Below are positions 6,786-11,800 of a DNA stretch of 21,307 nt, one piece after another (the stretch's first letter is position 1; every line of letters starts with the position of its first letter). Source of the stretch: a virus. The position numbers and the translations under genes are program-made. Under the pieces are notes generated by a model. That model made no database searches. It was not told where the DNA came from and was given only the letters and a program-made list of their open reading frames with translations. The stretch spans positions 1 to 21,307 of IMG/VR virus record IMGVR_UViG_3300021138_000203; one strand, 5' to 3'.

Positions 6786-7184
6786 TCAACTGTCGTCGTC
6801 GGTATCCTCAAAGAAGTCGTCAACGTCGATTTCAACCTGGTCTTCTTCCCAAAGAATCATCGCGATCAGTGAGTAACTGGCAAGATCAAGGAATGTGTCT
6901 CTGGCGTTTTCGTTCGTGAGTTCGTGACCGGCGGCAAGCGTTTGCAATCGAGAGACCTTGTCGCCCAGGCGGATCATCGCGCCAACCCAGGTGTCAACCC
7001 CCCACAGAACTGAACCTCTGAAGTTGAACAATGGATCTGCGGCTAAGAACGTCTCGCTGTCCTCGGCTCCGTGCATTCCATAGTCATTCGACTTCCTGGC
7101 GTGCATACCTGCCAGTTCGAGAAGCAGGTCATAGAAGCGGCTGTCGCCAGTGGACTCGTCGGTGATCTCTTCGGGTTCGGCCAT
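6786..7184 (-). CDS. DUF1599 / nucleotide-modification-associated (Nmad1-like) protein
   Basis: 132 residues. The core HARKSNDYGMHG, DPLFNFRG, WVGAMIRLGDKVSRLQ and ARDTFLDLASYSLIAMILWEE matches my recollection of DUF1599 (nucleotide modification associated domain 1). This is an all-helical family with a resemblance to MazG-type all-alpha NTP pyrophosphatases (conserved E/D and K at helix ends). It is found in phages and linked to base modification or nucleotide metabolism. The C-terminus is a very acidic tail (DVDDFFEDTDDDS). The start is ATG 7184 after AGGCTCAGGGC. The family assignment is from memory of the motif, so the biochemical role is inference. Confidence 0.72.
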   Translation of the reverse strand: MAEPEEITDESTGDSRFYDLLLELAGMHARKSNDYGMHGAEDSETFLAADPLFNFRGSVLWGVDTWVGAMIRLGDKVSRLQTLAAGHELTNENARDTFLDLASYSLIAMILWEEDQVEIDVDDFFEDTDDDS

Positions 7185-7197
7185 GCCCTGAGCCTAG

Positions 7198-7356
7198 TCA
7201 GTCTTGGGCGAAGGCTTTTGTGCCAAAGCAGGCGTCACGCAGCTCGTCGAGATGCTCAGGTAGCCCTGTGCGACAGAACTGGTCGGCGGCGGTAGCGATC
7301 TCCGTCAGTGTCTTGTAATCGGTGTAGGGAACCGTCATTGTCTGGGTGACTTCCAT
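7198..7356 (-). CDS. Small hypothetical protein (52 aa)
   Basis: 52 residues starting MEVTQTMTVPYTDYKTL and ending in GTKAFAQD. AAAGGAAAA lies about nine bases before ATG 7356; a second in-frame ATG follows six codons later. The middle is helical with one Cys pair far apart (FCRTG and DACFG). The leader, ribosome binding site and first codons (ATG GAA GTC AC) are duplicated 149 bases upstream in a copy that does not lead to a long frame (see repeat at 7346-7536). No family was recognised. Confidence 0.6.
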   Translation of the reverse strand: MEVTQTMTVPYTDYKTLTEIATAADQFCRTGLPEHLDELRDACFGTKAFAQD

Positions 7357-7536
7357 CTGTCTATTTTCCTTTCCGTTTCGGGGCCTCTAGTCCCTGCCTG
7401 CACAAATAGAATAGTATGTCTTGCACAAACGGACTAGTATGAAGTCCTGAGGTAGAGGCAGGGAGGCGCATGTCCCAGAAATTCAACCCGATGAGTGACT
7501 TCCATCTCACTTTCCTTTCTGTTTCGGGGCTTCTGG
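7346..7536 (-). repeat. Duplicated leader / gene-start element (two copies)
   Basis: Copy A at 7346-7390 and copy B at 7495-7536 share GTGACTTCCATCT exactly. After a 3-base gap they share a 26-base segment (TTTCC to the GGGGC box) with about three mismatches. On the minus strand both contain the same purine-rich ribosome binding site and ATGGAAGTCAC. Copy A serves the 52-residue gene. Copy B lies at the end of the 42-residue zinc protein gene and opens a frame that stops after 23 codons. This looks like a partial tandem duplication whose second gene decayed, or a repeated regulatory element. Confidence 0.8.
7387..7464. repeat. Structured non-coding region with nested direct and inverted repeats
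   Basis: Within the 150-base gene-free stretch 7357-7506, two direct repeats of about 21 bp (consensus YTGCACAAAYRGAMTAGTATG, at 7398-7418 and 7421-7441, 17 of 21 identical, 23-bp period) lie inside a perfect inverted repeat TCCCTGCC (7391-7398) / GGCAGGGA (7457-7464). A further inverted pair is CTAGTCC (7387-7393) / GGACTAG (7431-7437). On the minus strand the second direct repeat holds TACTAT, a possible -10 element, but no good -35 is present. Tandem protein-binding sites (operator) or a cis-acting RNA are the likely readings. Confidence 0.7.
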
Positions 7537-7635
7537 TTCAGCGTGCGTGGTCAGACACTTCCAGAAACCTGTTTTCTCGTGTCGCCATTCTCGACCTTTC
7601 CTAATGATAGGCAAGCCACAGTGACAACACTTCAT
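7507..7635 (-). CDS. Small zinc-finger protein (CxxC...H...C type)
   Basis: 42 residues, ATG 7635 overlapping the previous stop as ATGA. The sequence begins MKCCHCGLPIIRKG and continues EWRHEKTGFWKC, then THAEPEAP. The pattern C-x2-C-G-x2-I, then W-x-H-x3-G-x-x-x-C and a trailing AEP, is a very common micro-protein in actinophages and actinobacteria, a minimal treble-clef or zinc-ribbon-like fold of unknown role. The C-terminal codons coincide with copy B of the duplicated leader. Position and coupling to the upstream gene support that it is real. Confidence 0.8.
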   Translation of the reverse strand: MKCCHCGLPIIRKGREWRHEKTGFWKCLTTHAEPEAPKQKGK

Positions 7636-7889
7636 CGGCTCAGCAGGAACTCGGCGGCCCCTGACCAATCCCTCTGATATTTGCCTAACCTCTTGGCTCT
7701 GGTCTTCTTGGTCACGGTCTCGGTGCGAACTCTCAAGCGGTTCGGGCCATGTTGTTTGCAGTCGTCAATTCGACTCAGGCCCACCATGATCAGGTTGCCC
7801 TTGGCGTCGTAGGTGTCAAGGTCGTCGACGACGTAGGCGTGATTGGTGTCTCCCTCAATCAACACGACATCGTTGTAGTTGATCTTCAT
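7632..7889 (-). CDS. Small beta-rich hypothetical protein (85 aa)
   Basis: 85 residues, coupled by ATGA at both ends. The N-terminal half is beta-rich and acidic (NDVVLIEGDTNHAYVVDDL, then NLIMVGLSRIDDC) and looks like a small SH3- or KOW-type barrel. The C-terminal half is basic (TKKTRAKRLGKYQRDW). The layout suggests a nucleic-acid- or protein-binding domain, but no family was recognised. Confidence 0.75.
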   Translation of the reverse strand: MKINYNDVVLIEGDTNHAYVVDDLDTYDAKGNLIMVGLSRIDDCKQHGPNRLRVRTETVTKKTRAKRLGKYQRDWSGAAEFLLSR

Positions 7890-8194
7890 GCTTGCTTCGC
7901 CTCAACGTCCATCGCAACTTTGATCATCTTTGCCATCAGTAATCTTGCCTCAGGCGGCGAGTCCATCAGGGCGACCATGCCTTTCATTATCTTTGAAAAT
8001 GGCCAGTTGTATAAGTTGATCGTGTCAACAAGTTTGTGACACATTTCGCACACGCAAACGACTTCAGTACCTCCGAGACGATAGGGAACAGGGAAGTGAT
8101 CGTGTTGATGATTCTTTGGAGTATCAACAATGGGTTCGAGACAGTAATAACAATCACCGTCATTTGTGTCGGAGCAAGTTGTCGATCTGCTCAT
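7886..8194 (-). CDS. HNH endonuclease-like protein
   Basis: 102 residues from ATG 8194, with AGGAG five bases upstream and an ATGA overlap with the preceding gene. The N-terminal half is an HNH-like motif: DCYYCLEPI (first zinc pair), NHQHDHFPVPYRLGG (DH metal-binding pair in the expected HxxDH context), and VVCVCEMCHKLVD (second zinc pair followed by His). The C-terminal half is helical with many Met. This is the standard order C-x2-C, DH, C-x2-C-H of McrA-type HNH nucleases. The final His and Asp of the motif are plausible at CHKLVD. It may be a free-standing homing-type or phage nuclease. Confidence 0.8.
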   Translation of the reverse strand: MSRSTTCSDTNDGDCYYCLEPIVDTPKNHQHDHFPVPYRLGGTEVVCVCEMCHKLVDTINLYNWPFSKIMKGMVALMDSPPEARLLMAKMIKVAMDVEAKQA

Positions 8195-8331
8195 GCTTGC
8201 TCCTTGATTAGTGGCAGTTCCCCTGCTCGAACTCGCCGACGGTACTCGGCCTGGTAGTCGGTGTTGGCCTTGACGCACTCTGCGAGTCGGCACCCAGCGA
8301 CGTAGCAACTCTTGGTTCCGTGTTTCGTCAT
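8191..8331 (-). CDS. Small HGT...GCR-type zinc-finger-like protein
   Basis: 46 residues, ATG 8331 overlapping the stop of the upstream gene as ATGA. The motif KHGTKSCYVAGCRLAEC followed by DYQAEYRRRVRAGE matches the widespread actinobacterial/actinophage micro-domain HGTxxxYxxGCRCxxCxxAxxxYxRxxR, in which the Cys and His bind zinc next to a basic helix. Here one Cys of the usual GCRC is replaced (GCRL), leaving C10, C15 and C20. Probably nucleic-acid binding; the role is unknown. Confidence 0.78.
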   Translation of the reverse strand: MTKHGTKSCYVAGCRLAECVKANTDYQAEYRRRVRAGELPLIKEQA

Positions 8332-8606
8332 GGCTTCTCCACTGCGTAGAGACCGTTGGTTCTGAACGTCTGGTGAACTCCTCGCATATCGGCGCGCAGT
8401 TCCGTGACGACTTGTTTCAAGGCTTTGATCTCTTGCTCGATGGGATACATGCACGGCTGGTCTGGGTACTCTCGACCCATTCCGTCGAGCGGTACTTCCT
8501 CGGCTGAGTCAATGACCCTTGCGCGCAATTCCATGTCGCAGCTGTCCCACAGTTTCTTGTCGACCAGGTCGAAGTCTTTGTCCGAGAGTCTGAGAATCCA
8601 AGTCAT
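8328..8606 (-). CDS. Hypothetical helical protein (92 aa)
   Basis: 92 residues from ATG 8606, preceded by a strong AAGGAGG five bases upstream. It starts MTWILRLSDKDFDLVDKKLW. The C-terminal half is a predicted coiled coil (IEQEIKALKQVVTELRADMR). It is coupled to the micro-genes on both sides. No family was recognised. Confidence 0.75.
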   Translation of the reverse strand: MTWILRLSDKDFDLVDKKLWDSCDMELRARVIDSAEEVPLDGMGREYPDQPCMYPIEQEIKALKQVVTELRADMRGVHQTFRTNGLYAVEKP

Positions 8607-8758
8607 GTTTCCTCCTTTGGTGGTTGGCACGGCCCATCTTGCTTGCGCCAGAAGTGAAGACCGTGCTCTAATGAGCCTTGACTAGCCCAGACGCTTTTGC
8701 CTGAGCCTTTTGGCAAGTGTTCGCGTTGCCAGTAACCGCACAAACATGGATCAGCCAT
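8603..8758 (-). CDS. Small Cys/His-rich protein (51 aa)
   Basis: 51 residues, ATG 8758 with AGGTGA six bases upstream, overlapping both neighbours. The N-terminus has ADPCLCGYWQREH (C-x-C plus His), followed by SLEHGLHFWRKQDGPC with two His and a Cys. The arrangement fits a zinc-binding micro-domain. Too small for automated callers, but the Shine-Dalgarno, the ATGA coupling to the next gene and the absence of another frame support it. The function is unknown. Confidence 0.7.
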   Translation of the reverse strand: MADPCLCGYWQREHLPKGSGKSVWASQGSLEHGLHFWRKQDGPCQPPKEET

Positions 8759-8978
8759 TTCGGGTCACCTGTGCCTTCCTGGGTGCCTTCGTGACTTTTT
8801 CCTCGGTGAAGGTGCGCCAGGCCTTGCGACCCATTGACCCACCGATCACCGTGACCTCGGCTGGGCGGTCTCCCTCAAAGCCGTCGATCCATTCGACGAC
8901 AAAGGTGCCACGCTCGCCCTTGATCTTGACAACGTCACCGGTGCCAATCTTTCCGTGCTGTTCCATTCGTGTCTTCAT
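8751..8978 (-). CDS. Small SH3/KOW-like basic protein
   Basis: 75 residues, start ATG 8978 coupled as TAATG. The N-terminal 50 residues form an alternating beta pattern (IGTGDVVKIKGERGTFVVEW, then PAEVTVIGGS) typical of a small SH3-like barrel. The tail is basic (KVTKAPRKAQVTRNG). Related in style to the 66-residue product of 9549-9749 (IGDIVQV). Probably nucleic-acid binding; no family named. Confidence 0.75.
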   Translation of the reverse strand: MKTRMEQHGKIGTGDVVKIKGERGTFVVEWIDGFEGDRPAEVTVIGGSMGRKAWRTFTEEKVTKAPRKAQVTRNG

Positions 8979-9178
8979 TAGTAGATGTCCCTTCTCACTC
9001 GGTCTAATTCGTTGATCAGTGCAATCGTGCCTTCGTCGGTGTCCTCACCCATGAGGTCTTGCAGTCGATCTGCGGCCAGGCGCAGGATCTCTTGAAGCGA
9101 CTCTGGTGAGCGATCCTTGATTGAGACGATGTGCTTCGTCGTCCAGGGCTTGTGGTTCTTTCCGTAGATCGTGGCCAT
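8978..9178 (-). CDS. Hypothetical protein (66 aa)
   Basis: 66 residues using ATG 9178, which overlaps the previous stop as TAATG. It begins MATIYGKNHKPWTTKHIVS, with an acidic helical C-terminal half (LQEILRLAADRLQDLMGE, then ALINELDRVRRD). No Cys or membrane segment. A longer in-frame start exists further upstream but would overlap the preceding gene by 40 bases. No family was recognised. Confidence 0.7.
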   Translation of the reverse strand: MATIYGKNHKPWTTKHIVSIKDRSPESLQEILRLAADRLQDLMGEDTDEGTIALINELDRVRRDIY

Positions 9179-9552
9179 TAGATTGACCGCCAGACCATGA
9201 CAGGTCGACCATGACACTCTGACCGCTCCGACTTGCGGTAGTCACCGGTGGCGACGATCTTGCCCTGGGCTTGAGCCTGACGGATCAACGCCCCAAGTGC
9301 CCTGGGTTCGTGGCAGGTGATCCCTCGCTGGTCGAGGAACTCCCAGACCTGATCAGTCGTGAAGTGATGGTAGAACAAGCAGGCCCAGTCGATTGCTGAG
9401 CGTGCTTCCTCTTTCCATTCTGGGTCGGCGTGAGCCTCGGCCCTGGCGATGGCTTCGGCAGCTGCTTGTTCGGGGCCAATGGTGACCACGTCAGCCAAGA
9501 GCCGGTTGGTTTCGTTGATGATCTCAACGGCGTCAAAGAGGCTCTGGTTCAT
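9178..9552 (-). CDS. Winged-helix-like DNA-binding protein
   Basis: 124 residues. The N-terminal half is a long helix with many Ala/Glu. The C-terminal 70 residues (FTTDQVWEFLDQRG, HEPRALGALIRQAQAQGKIV, then SERSECHGRPVMVWRS) match a conserved winged-helix-like module common in actinophages and actinobacterial mobile elements. Its order is HTH, the PRALG turn, and a beta-wing ending in CHGRPVxVW. It probably acts as a DNA-binding accessory in replication or regulation. Coupled by ATGA to the gene upstream. Confidence 0.78.
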   Translation of the reverse strand: MNQSLFDAVEIINETNRLLADVVTIGPEQAAAEAIARAEAHADPEWKEEARSAIDWACLFYHHFTTDQVWEFLDQRGITCHEPRALGALIRQAQAQGKIVATGDYRKSERSECHGRPVMVWRSI

Positions 9553-9749
9553 CGTGAGCCACCAGTCAAAACTGCCTCGACAAAGCGGCTCGGGACAACG
9601 ATGCGGTCTGGTGAGCCAGTTGTCGCTTCGATCTCGATGAGCATGCCGCGCATGTGTCGACGAACTACCTTGCCGACGTAGGTTCGGTCTTCATCGTCAG
9701 TCACCTGCACAATGTCACCGATTGCTATTTCCATTATTCTGTCTTCCAT
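9549..9749 (-). CDS. Small SH3-like hypothetical protein
   Basis: 66 residues from ATG 9749, with GGGAG six bases upstream. A second in-frame ATG follows five codons later. The sequence is beta-rich (IAIGDIVQVTDDEDRTYVG, then RGMLIEIEATTG, RIVVPSRFVEAVL), consistent with a small barrel or KOW-like fold. No catalytic motif. It begins after the double-hairpin region at 9800-9841. Confidence 0.72.
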   Translation of the reverse strand: MEDRIMEIAIGDIVQVTDDEDRTYVGKVVRRHMRGMLIEIEATTGSPDRIVVPSRFVEAVLTGGSR

Positions 9750-9799
9750 AAGAATCTCCCTTCAAGATCTCATGTTGTTGAGACAATCTGCCTCGGTGA

Positions 9800-9841
9800 G
9801 TGCTGAGGGGGGTCAGCACCCAACGAGACCTACTGGCCTCG
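9800..9841 (-). other. Two consecutive hairpins in the 9750-9845 intergenic region
   Basis: On the minus-strand transcript, downstream of the gene ending at 9846, the sequence first forms CGAGGCC-AGTA-GGTCTCG (9841-9824, seven pairs including one G:U). Four bases later it forms GTGCTGA-CCCCCC-TCAGCAC (9819-9800, seven perfect pairs with a six-C loop). No U tract follows either hairpin, so a simple intrinsic terminator is unlikely. A processing site, attenuator or protein-binding RNA is possible. No other content was seen in the 96-base gap apart from the ribosome binding site of the next gene. Confidence 0.6.
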
Positions 9842-9845
9842 CAAC

Positions 9846-10061
9846 TCAGACTTTGGCGACCTCTCTGATGTAGGCACCAAAGTTTCCGTCAATGTATTTG
9901 GCAACGAACTCTGCGTAGTGCAGATCACAGATGGTCATTGGCATAGGTGACTGACACGCTTGTGTCGTGTTTCCAAACTCATAATCGATTCCCTTTGAAA
10001 CTCCGAGACCCATTGACTTCTCTGGGTTGTAGTTCATCTCGCAGATTTTGCAGTTCTTCAT
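9846..10061 (-). CDS. Small Cys-rich (zinc-binding) protein, first gene after promoter
   Basis: 71 residues. ATG 10061 is chosen because AAGGAGA lies seven bases upstream. A longer in-frame version would start inside the promoter. It begins MKNCKICEMNYNPEKSMG with C-x2-C, and later has ACQSPMPMTICDLHYAEF with two more Cys and a His, so a zinc site is likely. The C-terminus is mixed. It is the first gene of a transcription unit that starts at the promoter at 10102-10130. No family was recognised. Confidence 0.78.
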   Translation of the reverse strand: MKNCKICEMNYNPEKSMGLGVSKGIDYEFGNTTQACQSPMPMTICDLHYAEFVAKYIDGNFGAYIREVAKV

Positions 10062-10101
10062 TTTGTTGTCTCCTTGGTTAGTGGTTGTTCCCATGTGTAA
10101 C

Positions 10102-10130
10102 AAGATATAGGAAGTTAGCCACGATGTCAA
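10102..10130 (-). promoter_or_regulatory. Sigma-70-type promoter
   Basis: On the minus strand: TTGACA (10130-10125, perfect -35), a 17-bp spacer, then TATCTT (10107-10102, a -10 with T1, A2, T3 and T6 matching). It lies in an AT-rich stretch just after a terminator hairpin and about 40 bases before the Shine-Dalgarno of the next gene. This is the best promoter match I found in the window. Confidence 0.75.
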
Positions 10131-10139
10131 GGATTATCT

Positions 10140-10160
10140 AAAAAGCCTTATTTTCTAAGG
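10140..10160 (-). terminator. Intrinsic terminator after the Rpf-like gene
   Basis: The minus-strand transcript reads CCTTA-GAAAA-TAAGG, then C and TTTTT (10160-10140), beginning ten bases after the stop codon at 10171. The stem is short (five pairs, AT-containing) but the U tract is present. On the plus strand the same hairpin is followed by GTTTT, so weak bidirectional function is possible. Confidence 0.55.
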
Positions 10161-10170
10161 GTTTTCAGGG

Positions 10171-10626
10171 TCACCAGGCCGCGCAATAACCCTGGTCTGG
10201 AACATATGACGTGCCTTCGATGCGCTGAGCGACGGCGACCTGAGCGGCTGGCGAAAGATCCGAGCCACCACCGTTGGAGTACCAGTTCGTCGAGTTGATA
10301 CCGAGTGAGTCTGGATAGAGAGGGAAACCGTAATTCCCCCAGCCACCCTCTTCACAAGTTGCGACGGCGTCCCAGCGATGGTCGTAATCACCGACGACCA
10401 CTGGGGCCGGTGGCGCTGGCTGAGTCACTGCGGCAACTTCGATGACCGGTGGCCTGTGGTCGAGCATGGCCAACTGGTGACTCAGAATGGCCGGCGCATT
10501 CGACAACGACGAAGAGCTGCGTGGCTCGTGACTTGAGTAGGCATTCGGCGAACTCATGAACGCCAACGTGAAGTAGATGGATATTGCGAAGATTGCGATA
10601 ATAAGAGAAGCGGCTTTTGCGCGCAT
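10171..10626 (-). CDS. Rpf-like (resuscitation-promoting-factor) transglycosylase, membrane-anchored
   Basis: 151 residues; AAGGAG six bases before ATG 10626. The N-terminal segment (SLIIAIFAISIYFTLAF, residues 7-23) is a signal anchor. It is followed by a Ser/Pro-rich linker to about residue 83. The C-terminal domain (84-151) is a transglycosylase-like Rpf domain: RWDAVATCEEGGWGNYG with the catalytic Glu at 92 or 93 and Cys91, SLGINSTNWY, LSPAAQVAVAQRIEG, and the closing Cys148 (GYCAAW) likely bonded to Cys91. Rpf domains cleave peptidoglycan glycan strands outside the cell and are largely actinobacterial. The gene is separate from the lysis module and sits between the initiator gene and a terminator. 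It may aid late lysis, change host wall physiology, or reactivate dormant hosts. Confidence 0.85.
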   Translation of the reverse strand: MRAKAASLIIAIFAISIYFTLAFMSSPNAYSSHEPRSSSSLSNAPAILSHQLAMLDHRPPVIEVAAVTQPAPPAPVVVGDYDHRWDAVATCEEGGWGNYGFPLYPDSLGINSTNWYSNGGGSDLSPAAQVAVAQRIEGTSYVPDQGYCAAW

Positions 10627-10805
10627 GGTTGACTCCTTTGGTCTGTGGGATCACGGACACCCTTCTTGCCGACTTGCTTTGATGGTTGGGCCTGGTGGTT
10701 TGATGCTGACCGGCGTTCGAGACGCTTCCAGGTGGCAGGTGTGCTTTGTGATCTTCGGATTTAGTGAGTCAATTTGGTCTCCTTGTTTGAGGTTGCTTGA
10801 CCACG
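10627..10805 (-). other. Gene-free leader between initiator and Rpf-like gene (179 bp)
   Basis: No convincing gene was found on either strand. On the minus strand an orphan Shine-Dalgarno (AAGGAGACCAAA) is followed by TTG ACT CAC TAA, a three-codon frame. That is either a minimal leader peptide or the remnant of a lost gene start. TTGACT here also resembles a -35 box, but no matching -10 was found. The end of the region carries the ribosome binding site of the Rpf-like gene. Confidence 0.4.
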
Positions 10806-11570
10806 CTAATGGGTCGCTGGAATAGGTTCAAGTCTCGTAGCAGAACAAGTTCGACATCGCACGACAGTGTTCCCTTCGCCGTAATGCTCCCAGCCGGTGC
10901 CTGCGCACGACGGACAGGTTTGCCCTGAGACGGCCCTAGAAGCCGTTCTAACGGCCTCTGGCATCACTAATGAGGGATAGTGACGTGCTAACGCCACAGG
11001 GGAGATTTGAGCCTGGGGCCACTGCGCCCGATATTTCTTGGCGGCGGCCTTGAGGGTCTCTGGCGTGGCGTCGACCTCGGCCAGTTCTTCAGCTGCTTCG
11101 ATCAGTTGCTTCGATGCTGAGGCAGTGAGGGCATTGGGGTTCATTCCGCAGATTTCGAGAATCACTTTTTCTAAAGAGTTTGAGTTCTTTTCAGTTAGAT
11201 ATATAGGTGATCGTTTCGCGTCATGAGACACGTTGCGCGCACCACGCGTCACGTTGACTGAACGTGTCGCACTACGAGTCACGTTCCTTCCGTTGCTTTC
11301 AACGTCAAGAAAGACGAACCGATAGCGTGCCTTTCGGCCTGGGGCTGGCTTTTCCAGAACCTCCAAAAAGCCGTCGGCGATCAACTGAGCGTAGCCCCGA
11401 ACGATGGCAGATCTCTTGAACGGCCACTCATTCATGAGAGCCTTCTCGCCGATCCAGAGTTCATAATCGTGTTGCTGGTTGGCGATGTCTCCAAGGACGT
11501 AATGAAGCCAGAAGGTTTGACCTTCGTAGGGGCTGTTTTTCTTGACGTAGTTCCTGGCCTCGTCGCTCAC
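10806..11570 (-). CDS. Replication initiator, lambda-O-like winged-helix protein
   Basis: 254 residues from GTG 11570, which overlaps the upstream stop (GTGA). N-terminal winged-helix domain (about residues 5-90): TFWLHYVLGDIANQQHDYEL, WIGEKALMNEWPFKRSAIVR, GYAQLIADGFLEVLEKP. A basic repetitive linker (94-122; RNVTRSATRSVNVTRGARNV) is encoded by the iteron cluster. A helical C-terminal part (130-215) follows, then a zinc-ribbon end (TCPSCAGTG with C219/C222, and CRTCSATR with C239/C242). The order HTH, iteron-encoded linker, C-terminal interaction domain parallels lambda O, but no sequence similarity to lambda O is claimed. No helicase, primase or polymerase gene is visible in the window, so host machinery would be recruited. 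It could alternatively be a regulatory HTH protein; the embedded origin-like DNA favours replication. Confidence 0.72.
   Translation of the reverse strand: MSDEARNYVKKNSPYEGQTFWLHYVLGDIANQQHDYELWIGEKALMNEWPFKRSAIVRGYAQLIADGFLEVLEKPAPGRKARYRFVFLDVESNGRNVTRSATRSVNVTRGARNVSHDAKRSPIYLTEKNSNSLEKVILEICGMNPNALTASASKQLIEAAEELAEVDATPETLKAAAKKYRAQWPQAQISPVALARHYPSLVMPEAVRTASRAVSGQTCPSCAGTGWEHYGEGNTVVRCRTCSATRLEPIPATH
11161..11206. other. AT-rich block beside the iterons (candidate DNA-unwinding element)
   Basis: About 26% G+C over 46 bases in an otherwise roughly 50-55% G+C gene, with T- and A-rich runs and the segment ttagatatata. It starts 19 bases from the iteron cluster on the 3' side of the gene, the same relative position as the AT-rich unwinding region of the lambda origin. 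Confidence 0.6.
11225..11285. repeat. Four origin-type iterons inside the initiator gene
   Basis: Ten-base repeats matching GMGWCACGTT with no mismatch: GAGACACGTT (11225-11234), GCGTCACGTT (11246-11255), GCGACACGTT in the opposite orientation (11261-11270), and GAGTCACGTT (11276-11285). Repeats one and two are spaced 21 bp, two helical turns. They encode the NVTR/NVSH-rich linker. Iterons within an initiator gene next to an AT-rich block are the layout of the lambda-type origin. Confidence 0.72.
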
Positions 11571-11800
11571 TTCCAGCCTCGACTCTTGGCTTTGAGGATC
11601 TCTTGGCACCAGTCGCAAGGCAGTTCATGACCGGTGCCTTCTCGATACATAATCAGTTCTGATAACGGTATGCGCTCCCAGTTCTTCTTGCCGAGTCGGT
11701 CAAAGACGACTTCGACGTGAGGCTGACAGAGGATTGTGTTCTTTGTGGTGAGCCGCCACTTAGGTTCGGCGCGCCCTTTCAAGTTGGTTACGGGGTTCAT
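11567..11800 (-). CDS. Small Cys-containing hypothetical protein (77 aa)
   Basis: 77 residues from ATG 11800, with GGGAG and proper spacing upstream. The start lies inside the end of the WhiB gene (41-base overlap). It begins MNPVTNLKGRAEPKWRLT, with a C-x2-H at TILCQPHVEV and a C-x2-C at ELPCDWCQEILK, which together could bind one zinc. The C-terminus is basic (KAKSRGWK). Directly upstream of and coupled to the initiator gene, so a replication-accessory role is possible, but no family was recognised. Confidence 0.72.
   Translation of the reverse strand: MNPVTNLKGRAEPKWRLTTKNTILCQPHVEVVFDRLGKKNWERIPLSELIMYREGTGHELPCDWCQEILKAKSRGWK

Noticed and set aside
7398-7441. CRISPR-like direct repeats
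   Set aside because: Only two copies, 23-bp period with a two-base gap and imperfect identity. No spacer-sized intervals and no cas genes.
10388-10660. Alternative 90-codon frame overlapping the Rpf-like gene
   Set aside because: It lacks a Shine-Dalgarno for its GTG start and any domain. The competing frame has a signal anchor and a complete Rpf domain.
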